DNA of 15,863 nt from Bryobacterales bacterium (GCA_003132865.1 PKYZ01000837.1:1-15863), one strand, 5' to 3'. Shown: positions 1-6,400, counted from the stretch's first letter. A program made the numbers and translations. The notes: generated by a model not told the origin, from the sequence alone.

Positions 1-21
1 CCGTCTAACTGCCGTTTTTAG

Positions 22-720
22 GATTATGACCGCCTGGGCCTGTTGCGCCCCAAACGCACGCACAACGGATACCGCGCCTATGGCGAGCAGGACCTGGTGC
101 GTCTGGAGCAGATCGTAGCGCTGAAATTCGTCGGGCTGCCTTTGCGGCGGATCAAGGCGCTATTGGACCGCGATGGGCTCGAGTTGTCCGGCGCCCTGCA
201 CATGCAGCGCAGAGTGCTGGAGGCCAAGCGCGGCCTGCTGGATCAGGCCATCGAAGCGATTCGGCAGGCCGAAACGGCGGCCGCGGCGGGCCAGCGGCCG
301 GACGCCGCGATTCTGACCAAAATTATCGAGGTGATGGAAATGCAAAACGATGCGGAATGGACGATGAAGTACTACAACGACGCGGCGCAGGCGAAGATCG
401 CCGAGCGCCGGCAATTGTGGTCGCCGGAGTTGCAGGAGCGAGTCAGCCGGCAGTGGATGGAGCTGATCCGGGATGTGGAAGCCGCGCTGGGCGAAGATCC
501 CGCCGGCGAAAAAGGGCAAGCGCTGGCTGGACGATGGACCGGCCTGGTGGAGGAGTTCACGGGCAGAGATCCGGCGGTCACTAGCGGCTTGAAGAACCTC
601 TATGCAGACGGCGCGAATTGGCCGAGCCAAGCGAAACAGCAGATGCAGCCGTTCCGGATTAGTCCGGAGGGGGGGGTTATTAGCCGGGCGATCGCGGCTA
701 GGGGGCGGGGGGGCGATTAA
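22..720 (+). CDS. MerR-family regulator with TipAS-like ligand domain, N-terminus missing or interrupted
   Basis: The visible protein starts with the second half of a MerR winged helix (DYDRLGLLRPKRT, then NGYRAYGEQDL), followed by the usual dimerisation helix (roughly residues 45-85) and a C-terminal TipAS-like domain (WSPELQERVSRQW, then GQALAGRWTGLVEEFTGRDP). TipAS domains bind small, often drug-like ligands; MerR proteins act as dimers bending promoter DNA. In this frame a TAG stands at 19-21, and neither this nor the other two frames reads as the first recognition helix in the 21 bases to its left. The only downstream start is TTG at 43, which would give 225 residues without a complete DNA-binding domain. 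I therefore read it as a 5'-truncated or interrupted gene; sequence error or a break just before the window are alternatives. The end of the gene runs through G-homopolymers (668-676, 701-714), where indels are common. The family call is firm; functionality is doubtful. Confidence 0.7.
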   Translation, partial: DYDRLGLLRPKRTHNGYRAYGEQDLVRLEQIVALKFVGLPLRRIKALLDRDGLELSGALHMQRRVLEAKRGLLDQAIEAIRQAETAAAAGQRPDAAILTKIIEVMEMQNDAEWTMKYYNDAAQAKIAERRQLWSPELQERVSRQWMELIRDVEAALGEDPAGEKGQALAGRWTGLVEEFTGRDPAVTSGLKNLYADGANWPSQAKQQMQPFRISPEGGVISRAIAARGRGGD

Positions 721-1049
721 CAATCGGCCCGTTGGCAACCTGCCCCACAGCGGGGTGACAAGCAAAATCTGACGAACGAAGCCAAATCCTAAAATCTGGT
801 TGGAAGTTTTATTTGTTTAGTATAATCTACGGAGGCTAGTTCGAGTTTCGGTTTAGCTGAAATTGTCAAAGAGCCTGGGGTGCCCCGGCAGAAGACCTTG
901 CGGCGAGTGCGGGGGGGCCTTACCCGACATCAGAGTAGCACGGGGTTTTGCGAATATCGGAGAGATCGACCGTGCTTGGCTATTGTTTGCAGTCGGTTAG
1001 GGAGAGATGAAATCGCGTGATTCCAGGGGGACAGGCCGGGAGGCCTGTC
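721..1049. other. Gene-free stretch between the MerR-type gene and lpxC
   Basis: About 330 bases without a convincing ORF. It contains a weak hairpin just after the MerR-type gene (CCCC 743-746, GGGG 752-755), the promoter-like site at 800-826, a G-run at 910-917, and the palindromic repeat at the lpxC end. I recognised no tRNA, SRP RNA, tmRNA or riboswitch core in it. Confidence 0.5.
800..826 (+). promoter_or_regulatory. Sigma-70-like promoter candidate in a gene-free stretch
   Basis: TTGGAA at 800-805 and a perfect TATAAT at 821-826 are separated by 15 bases, slightly short of the optimum; an alternative -35 (TGGTTG, 797-802) gives 18. The surrounding 790-830 is AT-rich in a GC-rich window. 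No plausible plus-strand ORF follows before the end of lpxC on the opposite strand, so if active it would make an untranslated RNA or an antisense transcript entering lpxC. Confidence 0.3.
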
Positions 1050-1050
1050 C
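1029..1050. repeat. Palindromic intergenic repeat, copy 1 (GGACAGGCC / GGCCTGTCC)
   Basis: Perfect 9-bp inverted arms (1029-1037 and 1042-1050) around a GGGA loop. The same element recurs at 7756-7777, 7832-7853 and 13582-13603. The right arm shares base 1050 with the lpxC stop codon (TAG, minus strand), so the element follows directly on the gene and could act as a 3' hairpin of the lpxC mRNA. No T-tract follows, so it is not a classical intrinsic terminator. Confidence 0.85.
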
Positions 1051-1940
1051 TACGATACCAGGGCTTGCGCTACGCGGCTGGCCAACTGGTCGAACGTGAG
1101 GATCTCGTAGATCGACGAGTCGGACATGATGCGCGCCACCAGCGCGGTGTGCATGGCGTGTCCGGCCCGCTCGGCGATGACGTGGCCCAATAGCGGCTTG
1201 CCCAGCAGCGCCAGGTCGCCGATCAGGTCCAGCGCTTTGTGGCGGCAGCACTCGTCGGGGAAGCGCAGCCCATCCGGATTCATGACGCCGTCGCGCGTGA
1301 AGCAGACGGCGTTTTCGAGCGACGCGCCGCGAATCAGGCCCATATTGCGCATCTGGTCGAGCTCGTGGGCGAAGCCGAACGTGCGCGCGGGCGCGATCTC
1401 CGCGGCATAGCGCTCCGGCGTGACCTCCATTTCGAGCGACCGGCGTCCGGCCAGCGGATGGCCGTAGTCGGTCTCGCAGGTGAGACAGAAGCTCTCCGCC
1501 GGCAATATCGAAATGCGCTTGCCGCGCTCCTCCACAAATATGGGACGGCGGATGCGCAGATACTTCCGCTTCCGGCGGTACTGGCGGATGCCGGCTTCGC
1601 GGATCAGTTCCACGAAGGGCTGGCCGCTGCCATCCAGGATGGGCACTTCCAGGTTGTCGATCTCGACGAAGGCGTTGTCGATTCCCATGCTGTAGAACAC
1701 GCTGAGCAGATGTTCGGTGGTGGAGATGAGCACGCCCTGGCGCATCAGGCTGGTGGCGTAGCTGACACGCGCCACGTGACGCCAGCTTGCGGCGATGGGG
1801 AAATTGTCCAGATCGGTGCGCAGGAAGACGATGCCTGTGGAAACGGGCGCGGGAAGGATTCGGATGGAAACTGCGACACCGCTGTGCAGGCCGACACCGG
1901 AAGCCTGGACGGGGCGTTGGACGGTCGTCTCAAAACGCAA
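1050..1940 (-). CDS. lpxC: UDP-3-O-acyl-N-acetylglucosamine deacetylase LpxC
   Basis: LpxC is the zinc-dependent, cytoplasmic deacetylase that commits UDP-acyl-GlcNAc to lipid A synthesis. The 296-residue length is normal. Family marks are visible: GVGLHSG (residues 15-21), TTEHLLS with zinc ligand H77 and catalytic E76, DNLEVPILDGSG (95-106), RTFGF (186-190), and HKALDLIGD with zinc ligands H234 and D238, then catalytic H261 in the following GHAMH segment. Both Lpx folds are complete, so the enzyme should be active. The start is TTG at 1940: the family N-terminus begins MRF.TT, an in-frame stop lies about 20 bases upstream, and a GGAG ribosome site sits at 1948-1951, 7 bases before the TTG. 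The weak start may hold LpxC levels down, which is an inference. The gene stands alone here, divergent from the DUF433 gene; its stop codon abuts a palindromic repeat. Confidence 0.95.
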   Translation of the reverse strand: MRFETTVQRPVQASGVGLHSGVAVSIRILPAPVSTGIVFLRTDLDNFPIAASWRHVARVSYATSLMRQGVLISTTEHLLSVFYSMGIDNAFVEIDNLEVPILDGSGQPFVELIREAGIRQYRRKRKYLRIRRPIFVEERGKRISILPAESFCLTCETDYGHPLAGRRSLEMEVTPERYAAEIAPARTFGFAHELDQMRNMGLIRGASLENAVCFTRDGVMNPDGLRFPDECCRHKALDLIGDLALLGKPLLGHVIAERAGHAMHTALVARIMSDSSIYEILTFDQLASRVAQALVS

Positions 1941-2203
1941 ATGGGATCTCCGGGTTGTGCATCACAGATTGAGGCGTAGGCTTACTAAGCAAGCGTAACA
2001 CCATGGGGGAAGTTGTTTGTTGTCAATTGGTTCGAAATTTGGGACTGTGGCGGATTTGCTACACTTTAGTGCGGGGCTGTGGCGGAAATGCCCCTGGTTT
2101 TGAGGATTGGGGGCTGGCGGAGGGGGCCGCATCATTGCGCTGATGGACTGGCGGCCAGGCATACTTGCCGTCTTGCCACTGCGAATGGCGGATAATGTTG
2201 TCC

Positions 2204-2434
2204 ATGGCTACTGACAAGGCCGATCTTTCCCGGATCCATGCAATACCCGGCCAGCGCTTCGGCCAGCCGTGTATCCGCGGATTGCGGGTGACCGTCGGGG
2301 ACGTGCTGGATATGCTTGCCGCCGGCATGACGGAGGACGACGTCCTGCGTGACTACCCGTACCTGGAGAAGGCAGACTTCCCAGCCGTCTACGCCTACGC
2401 TGCGCAGGTGGGCCGGGCGCGCCTTTTGCGTTGA
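2204..2434 (+). CDS. DUF433 antitoxin-like protein
   Basis: A 76-residue protein with the DUF433 signature: IPGQRFGQPCIRGLRVTV (the family's 'GKPCIRGTRI' element) followed by DVLDMLAAGMTEDDVLRDYPYL and a final AYAA helix. DUF433 proteins are small helical DNA-binding proteins, usually the antitoxin partner of a PIN-like DUF5615 toxin encoded immediately downstream. I chose ATG 2204 because the conserved domain begins soon after it; ATG 2195 and TTG 2165 are in frame too, and none has a strong ribosome site. Its last bases overlap a TTG (TTGA, 2431-2434) that opens the remains of the toxin gene, the coupling arrangement seen in intact pairs. With the toxin destroyed, this gene is probably an orphan antitoxin or a solitary regulator. 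Confidence 0.82.
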   Translation: MATDKADLSRIHAIPGQRFGQPCIRGLRVTVGDVLDMLAAGMTEDDVLRDYPYLEKADFPAVYAYAAQVGRARLLR

Positions 2435-2490
2435 GGCTTCTTTTTGACGCGAAGGCCTCGCCGAGGCTGGCCGGCGACTTGTCGGCTTAA
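2431..2490 (+). pseudogene. Truncated DUF5615 (PIN-like) toxin, first 19 codons only
   Basis: Starting at the TTG that overlaps the DUF433 stop codon, the frame reads MRLLFDAKASPRLAGDLSA and then TAA (2488-2490). This matches the opening of DUF5615 proteins, which start like MKLLFDxNLSPRL, carry the first acidic residue of a PIN-like nuclease site (D6 here) and normally run to about 110-120 residues. After the stop no frame continues with family-like sequence; instead the DNA passes into hairpin-rich intergenic sequence. So the toxin body appears deleted rather than merely frameshifted. Identification rests on a short but characteristic match plus its position behind DUF433; it is too short for the gene to be listed by normal ORF calling. 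Confidence 0.7.
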
Positions 2491-2580
2491 CCAATCGGTT
2501 TGCGTTTATCGAAGCGGCAGGTTACAGTCGTCAAGTGCCTCGACGCCCAAATCCATGCCCCAAATGCCATGGTGAGACAC

Positions 2581-2654
2581 GGGGTCTGCCCCACTGAAAG
2601 GCCAGGCTGCTTGCGTCCCCAAGGGCGGGGACGCTTCACAGGCTGAAGCCTGTG
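2581..2654. repeat. Three consecutive hairpins upstream of ribBA
   Basis: GGGG-TCTG-CCCC (2581-2592), GCGTCCCC / GGGGACGC (2613-2634, 6-base loop) and CACAGGCT-GA-AGCCTGTG (2637-2654) follow one another and end 17 bases before the ribBA ATG. The string AAGGGCGGGGACG of the second hairpin (2621-2633) recurs at 7954-7966 downstream of sdhB, so these look like pieces of dispersed intergenic repeats. They could also form the 5' leader of the ribBA mRNA. The conserved core of an FMN riboswitch is not present. Confidence 0.6.
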
Positions 2655-2671
2655 CCACCATAATATAGAGT

Positions 2672-3826
2672 ATGCCCTTCGTGTCCATCCCCCAAGCTGT
2701 CGATGAAATCCGCTCCGGCCGCATCCTGGTGGTGGTGGACGATGAAGACCGGGAAAACGAAGGCGACCTCACCATCGCGGCCGAAAAGGTCACCCCCGAA
2801 GTCGTCAACTTCATGGCCACCCATGGCCGCGGCCTGATCTGCCTAGCCCTGACACCGGAGAGTTGCGACGCGTTGCGCCTGCCGCCGATGTCGCCGCTGA
2901 ACACCTCCAACTTCGGCACGGCATTCTGCGAATCGATCGATGCGCGCGAAGGCACCACCACCGGCATTTCCGCCGCGGACCGCACTTGCACCATCCTGAC
3001 CGCGATCCGGCCCGATTGCCGCCCGGGCGAATTGGCCCGGCCCGGCCATGTGTTCCCGTTGCGCGCGCGCCAAGGCGGCGTCCTGGTCCGCGCCGGCCAG
3101 ACCGAAGCCTCCGTCGATCTGGCGCGCCTGGCGGGTCTTACGCCTGCCGGCGTCATCTGCGAAATCATGAACGAGGATGGCACCATGGCGCGCGTGCCGC
3201 AGCTTGTCGAGTTTTGCCAGCGGCACGGCCTGAAGATGATTTCGGTTGCCGATCTGATTCGCTACCGCCTGCAGCACGAACGCTACATCCGGCGCGTCGT
3301 GGAAGGTTGCCTGGAGACCGAATTCGGCCCTTTCCGCACCGTCGCCTATGCCAGCGCCTATACCAGCGACATCTCTCCGGAGATGCACATGGCGGTGATC
3401 CGGGGCGACGTGACGGGCAAGGAACGCGTGCTGGTGCGCATGCACTCGCACTGCGTCTACGGGGATGTTTTCGGTTCGACTCACTGCGATTGCCAGAAGC
3501 TCATCCGCGGCTCGCTGCAGCGCATCGCCGAAGAAGATTTGGGAGTGCTGGTCTACCTGCACCAGACCGGACCGGGGTTTCATATACAGAAAAACCCGGC
3601 CGGGTTGGACCAGATGGTGTCGCACGGCCGCGATTTCATGCACTATACGGGCGCCGCCGGCCAGATGCAGTTGCAGCACGAAAGCGGCATCGGCGCGCAG
3701 ATTCTGTCCGATTTGGGCTTGCACACCATCCGTCTACTGACCAACCATCCGCGGAAGATCGTGGCGCTGGAAGGATTTGGCATCGAGATTGTGGAACAAG
3801 TTCCAGTGCCGATGAATTCGCTGTAG
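2672..3826 (+). CDS. ribBA: RibBA: 3,4-dihydroxy-2-butanone-4-phosphate synthase fused to a divergent GTP cyclohydrolase II domain
   Basis: Riboflavin entry enzyme, cytoplasmic. The N-terminal RibB half (residues 1-200) is fully canonical: DDEDRENEGDL (23-33, acidic metal/substrate residues E28 and E30), HGRGLIC (51-57), TTTGISAADR (95-104), RPGHVFPLRA (123-132). It should make 3,4-dihydroxybutanone phosphate from ribulose 5-phosphate. The C-terminal half (from about 205) has the RibA zinc cysteines (C261, C272, C274) and the end motif GIGAQILSDLG...IRLLTNHPRK, but the usual REGRGIGL/NKIRAYALQ region and the LRDY catalytic segment are replaced by HQTGPGFHIQKNPAGLDQ and a GRDFMHYTG insertion; HSEC is HSHC. 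GTP cyclohydrolase activity is therefore uncertain. Length (384) is near the fused-enzyme norm. The ATG has only a weak AGAG site. The DUF302 gene follows 44 bases downstream, possibly co-transcribed. Confidence 0.93.
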   Translation: MPFVSIPQAVDEIRSGRILVVVDDEDRENEGDLTIAAEKVTPEVVNFMATHGRGLICLALTPESCDALRLPPMSPLNTSNFGTAFCESIDAREGTTTGISAADRTCTILTAIRPDCRPGELARPGHVFPLRARQGGVLVRAGQTEASVDLARLAGLTPAGVICEIMNEDGTMARVPQLVEFCQRHGLKMISVADLIRYRLQHERYIRRVVEGCLETEFGPFRTVAYASAYTSDISPEMHMAVIRGDVTGKERVLVRMHSHCVYGDVFGSTHCDCQKLIRGSLQRIAEEDLGVLVYLHQTGPGFHIQKNPAGLDQMVSHGRDFMHYTGAAGQMQLQHESGIGAQILSDLGLHTIRLLTNHPRKIVALEGFGIEIVEQVPVPMNSL

Positions 3827-3870
3827 CATGTTTTCAGATGTTCTAGTATGATGGTCGCGGGAGGACGCCT

Positions 3871-4416
3871 ATGCTGCAGTCCCGCTCCACCGTCAAACTA
3901 GACGACATCGAGTCCGTTCTGAAAGCCGTCGCGCACCGCCACAATGCCAATGTGACGGTGGTCAGCCACCTGGGGCAGCCGCATCAGGTGGAGGCGGCCG
4001 AGGGCCCACGGGAGGCTCTCGTCTTTACTTTCTATCATCCCAAGCTGCATACGGCCCTGTTAGCCGCCGATATCCGGTTCGCTGGTTTTCTGCCTTGCCG
4101 CGTGGCGGCCTGGCCGGAGGCGGACGGCGTGATGTTGCAAGCCCTCGCGCCTTCGGAATTTTGCCGCATTCTGGGGCGCTCGGATCTGGAGCCGTTGACG
4201 GTTCCGCTCGATGGCATCCTGCAGGGAATTCTGGAAGACGCCGCCAAGCCCCTCACGGTGCCCGCCAGGGCGCGCCCCGGAGTTGAAACGTCCCGCTGGG
4301 GCGCCACCGAGGACCAAGTGAATATGCAGGCCACTCTGCCCCAACGGATCGATTATCGCGGCACGAAAATCGAGGACGAAGCCGGCACCGGCGCACACGA
4401 TTCCCCCGGCGGATAA
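3871..4416 (+). CDS. DUF302-domain protein of unknown function
   Basis: A 181-residue soluble protein with no signal peptide. Residues about 10-125 fit DUF302: a STVKLDDIESVLKAV opening, then HPKLHTALLAADIRFAGFLPCRVAAW (the family's 'NP.LA..AL..dp.ig.lLPC.v.v' element), followed by an acidic strand and a helix. DUF302 proteins form a small alpha/beta fold; their biochemical role is not established. Residues 135-181 form a polar, probably disordered tail (Pro/Arg then Asp/Glu/Gly) beyond the domain. The start ATG has a good GGGAGG ribosome site (3859-3864). It lies 44 bases behind ribBA on the same strand; whether it has a part in flavin metabolism cannot be told. It converges on the next gene with only 3 bases between the stop codons. 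Confidence 0.75.
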   Translation: MLQSRSTVKLDDIESVLKAVAHRHNANVTVVSHLGQPHQVEAAEGPREALVFTFYHPKLHTALLAADIRFAGFLPCRVAAWPEADGVMLQALAPSEFCRILGRSDLEPLTVPLDGILQGILEDAAKPLTVPARARPGVETSRWGATEDQVNMQATLPQRIDYRGTKIEDEAGTGAHDSPGG

Positions 4417-4419
4417 GCG

Positions 4420-5409
4420 TCAACGCGGCCGCGCCGCGCCGAAGGTGAACCACGCGCGGACGACTTGCAGCCGGTTATTCACGTCCGCCGTGGCCACGAA
4501 GCCGGGCTGCGCCGGCGTGCCGAAGCGCATATCCATAGCTTCTACGCGGGTGGCGCCTTCCGGATCGGCCAGCGGCATGCTGCGCTCGAGTGGGAACTGC
4601 GAGAAATTGAAAAAATCGCGAAATTCAGGCGAATTATTGGCCGCCTGGATGGCCGCGCCGGGCTCGGCTTTGTAGAAAATGGCGCCGCGCGATGGATCGA
4701 ATTCTTCCAGCAGGCTGAAATCTACGACACTATAGAACTCGCGCGTTTCCACCAATCCGCGCCACGCCAGCGGATTCACCGGTCCGGGCAGCGCGGCCAC
4801 GCGCTGAGGCGCCGCGCCGGCGTAGATACGGGAATCCAGGGTGGCTACCGCGCGCGCATGCAACACTCCGCGCCCGGCATTGTAGAGCGCCAGAAACAGC
4901 AGCGCGAAAATGGCAAATCCACGGCCGGCGCTTTTCGTACGCGCGCCAATTTCCGCGTTCACCAAGCGCGCAATCAGCGGCCCCGCCAGGCCCACCAGCA
5001 GCACGCCCCAAATCCACAGGTCCACCACAGAGGTGAGGTCCAGACGGAACCATCGCCCGGAGAACGGCAGCAGAAAGCGGATGCCATAGATGTTGGTGTA
5101 GTCGAGCAGCAGATGCGACGCCACTGCCGCCAGCGAGATAGCGTACGCCCCCAGCCACCGGAACGGTTTACGCGTGAACAGCCGCACCGCCAATACCGGA
5201 AGCAGCGCTATTACGGGCCAGGCCGCCAGCGAATGCGTCAGGTGGCGATGGTAGTTGAGGTAGTTGAGCGGTCCCCCGGCGAGCGTCACAATATCGATAT
5301 CGGGGGCGTTGGCCGCCAGCACCAGAATCCAGGGAGCCTGCTCCGAGAAGCGGTTTAGCCCCGCGCGGCCCAGGAACAGGCCGGTAGCTGAGTGCGTAAG
5401 GGGATCCAT
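4420..5409 (-). CDS. YdjM-type membrane-bound metal-dependent hydrolase family protein
   Basis: Begins MDPLTHSATGLFLGRAG, then PDIDIV, YHRHLTHS (about residues 57-64) and ASHLLLDYTNIYG, the His/Asp pattern of the YdjM (LexA-regulated membrane hydrolase-like) family. Four or five hydrophobic segments occupy residues about 20-210: near WILVLAANA, WPVIALLPVLAV, LGAYAISLAAVA, VVDLWIWGVLLVGLAG and FAIFALLFLALY. The last 120 residues form a soluble domain that is probably outside the inner membrane. The family is presumed to bind metal through the histidines; substrates are unknown, although several members lie near envelope or lipid genes. I used ATG 5409 because the family starts at MDPLTH; an in-frame ATG at 5445 adds 12 non-conserved residues. 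Neither start has a clear ribosome site. 329 residues, normal for the longer branch of the family. Confidence 0.85.
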   Translation of the reverse strand: MDPLTHSATGLFLGRAGLNRFSEQAPWILVLAANAPDIDIVTLAGGPLNYLNYHRHLTHSLAAWPVIALLPVLAVRLFTRKPFRWLGAYAISLAAVASHLLLDYTNIYGIRFLLPFSGRWFRLDLTSVVDLWIWGVLLVGLAGPLIARLVNAEIGARTKSAGRGFAIFALLFLALYNAGRGVLHARAVATLDSRIYAGAAPQRVAALPGPVNPLAWRGLVETREFYSVVDFSLLEEFDPSRGAIFYKAEPGAAIQAANNSPEFRDFFNFSQFPLERSMPLADPEGATRVEAMDMRFGTPAQPGFVATADVNNRLQVVRAWFTFGAARPR

Positions 5410-5526
5410 GAAGGCCGAAGGCCGGATTGTATCATTGTGTATCATGGGGAAAGTAGGCGGGCCCCAAAATGTTCCTGTGGGCCCGCCCTGACAAATCGTG
5501 GCAGAAGTCCCAACGCACCGCTTACC

Positions 5527-5564
5527 GACGTGCGCGGCTCAGTAGGCTGACGTGCGCGGCTCAG
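5527..5564. repeat. Short direct repeat GACGTGCGCGGCTCAG x2
   Basis: Two exact 16-base copies at 5527-5542 and 5549-5564, 22 bases start to start, in the spacer between the YdjM-type gene's 5' side and the 3' end of the zinc-ribbon-like gene. Likely a small tandem duplication; a 22-base period could also suit a protein site on two helical turns, with no further support. Confidence 0.6.
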
Positions 5565-5575
5565 AAGATTCAGGC

Positions 5576-6151
5576 TCAGGCGGCCGAGAGTCCCACGGGG
5601 GGACGCAGCACCCTGGCTGGCTTGCGTTTGGGCACTATCGCCACGGCCCGGGGGCGATCGTTGCGCATCGTGCCGCCGAAATATTCATCCAAGGGGAAAA
5701 GACTGTGGGGCTCCAGTTCCCGGAAAACCCGCCCCAATTTCTGCTCGATTTTGTAAAGTATGTGAAAGAATGTGCCGCGGTCGATTTCGAGGCGCCAACA
5801 GCATAGTTTCCACTCCGCCCCTAGCAGGTAATGGAAGCGGAAAATATCGTACTCCAAGGGACTGAGCGCGTTGCGGCTGACCAGGCAGAAATCGGCGATG
5901 TACTCTTCCACTTTGCGGCCGTAGGTGATGCGGTTGTCCTTGCCGTTGCAGAACTCTAACTGCACCCGGCTCAAGTGCCTGTCCCTGCTGATACAATCTC
6001 GAAAGCGCGCGTAGCAGGCGCGAAATACAGCCCGAAAAACGCAATTACAGGGAACCTCCCGTTCGTTACGGCCCGGGCGCAATCCATAACCATGGCAATG
6101 CGTGCAGGTCGTCTTAGCGAGCGCAATTGTTTGTGACCGATCCCAATTCAT
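5576..6151 (-). CDS. Uncharacterised protein with Cys-rich zinc-ribbon-like motif and helical C-terminal half
   Basis: I do not recognise a named family. With the start at ATG 6151 the protein has 191 residues; that start has a GAGAGGA ribosome-site match 11 bases upstream, whereas the longer frame to 6259 has none. Near the N-terminus (about residues 15-37) lies CTHCHGYGLRPGR...PCNC, a CxxC...CxC pair of the kind that binds zinc, followed by a Cys/Arg/Phe-rich helix (CVFRAVFRACYARFRDC). The middle (SPLEYDIFRFHYLLGAEW...LEIDRGTFFHILYKIEQKLGRVF) resembles a helix-turn-helix of sigma-region-4 or phage late-activator type, with a basic Pro/Arg tail. A nucleic-acid-binding regulator is therefore a reasonable inference. 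It is divergent from the HTH gene at 6438 and shares its AT-rich control region. Confidence 0.6.
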   Translation of the reverse strand: MNWDRSQTIALAKTTCTHCHGYGLRPGRNEREVPCNCVFRAVFRACYARFRDCISRDRHLSRVQLEFCNGKDNRITYGRKVEEYIADFCLVSRNALSPLEYDIFRFHYLLGAEWKLCCWRLEIDRGTFFHILYKIEQKLGRVFRELEPHSLFPLDEYFGGTMRNDRPRAVAIVPKRKPARVLRPPVGLSAA

Positions 6152-6335
6152 TGATTGAAACGTCCTCTCGGCGACCCCCCATCGTGCAGGGCAGCCCCGA
6201 ACGAAAACTTGTTTCAAATTTATCGCCGGGCAGAAAATCGTCAAGTGAATTTCAAGCATTTTCCGCCAATTTTATCGGAAATACCTGGACGCATAGTACG
6301 TATGTTATTCTTATATATTAGGTTATAGTATTAGG

Positions 6336-6373
6336 AATATACCAGAAATAATCGTAGTACTATACGGTATATT
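6336..6373. promoter_or_regulatory. Nested inverted repeats in the divergent AT-rich control region (operator candidate)
   Basis: AATATACC (6336-6343) and GGTATATT (6366-6373) are exact inverted repeats; between them lies the perfect palindrome TAGTACTA (6355-6362). GGAATAT occurs as a direct repeat at 6334-6340 and 6376-6382, and a related TAGTAC site lies at 6294-6299. The stretch 6290-6390 is strikingly AT-rich for this window and lies between two divergent genes, one of which encodes an HTH protein. Autoregulation through this site is an inference. Confidence 0.45.
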
Positions 6374-6400
6374 AAGGAATATTATGCTTTCCCTTCGCGT

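Noticed and set aside
1239..1979. 246-codon plus-strand frame across lpxC
   Set aside because: Antisense to a complete lpxC; no recognisable protein features.
2491..2671. FMN riboswitch upstream of ribBA
   Set aside because: The conserved AGGGGCGGGGTGAAA-type core and its partner segments are not found; the GC hairpins only look superficially similar.
2843..3724. 293-codon minus-strand frame within ribBA
   Set aside because: Shadow of ribBA; no family features and no ribosome site.
4465..5358. 297-codon plus-strand frame, rich in Arg/Gln/His
   Set aside because: Antisense to the YdjM-type membrane protein; its composition is what the complement of a hydrophobic gene gives.
6127..6321. 64-codon plus-strand frame
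   Set aside because: Runs antisense to the start of the Cys-rich gene and into AT-rich control DNA; no ribosome site and no domain.
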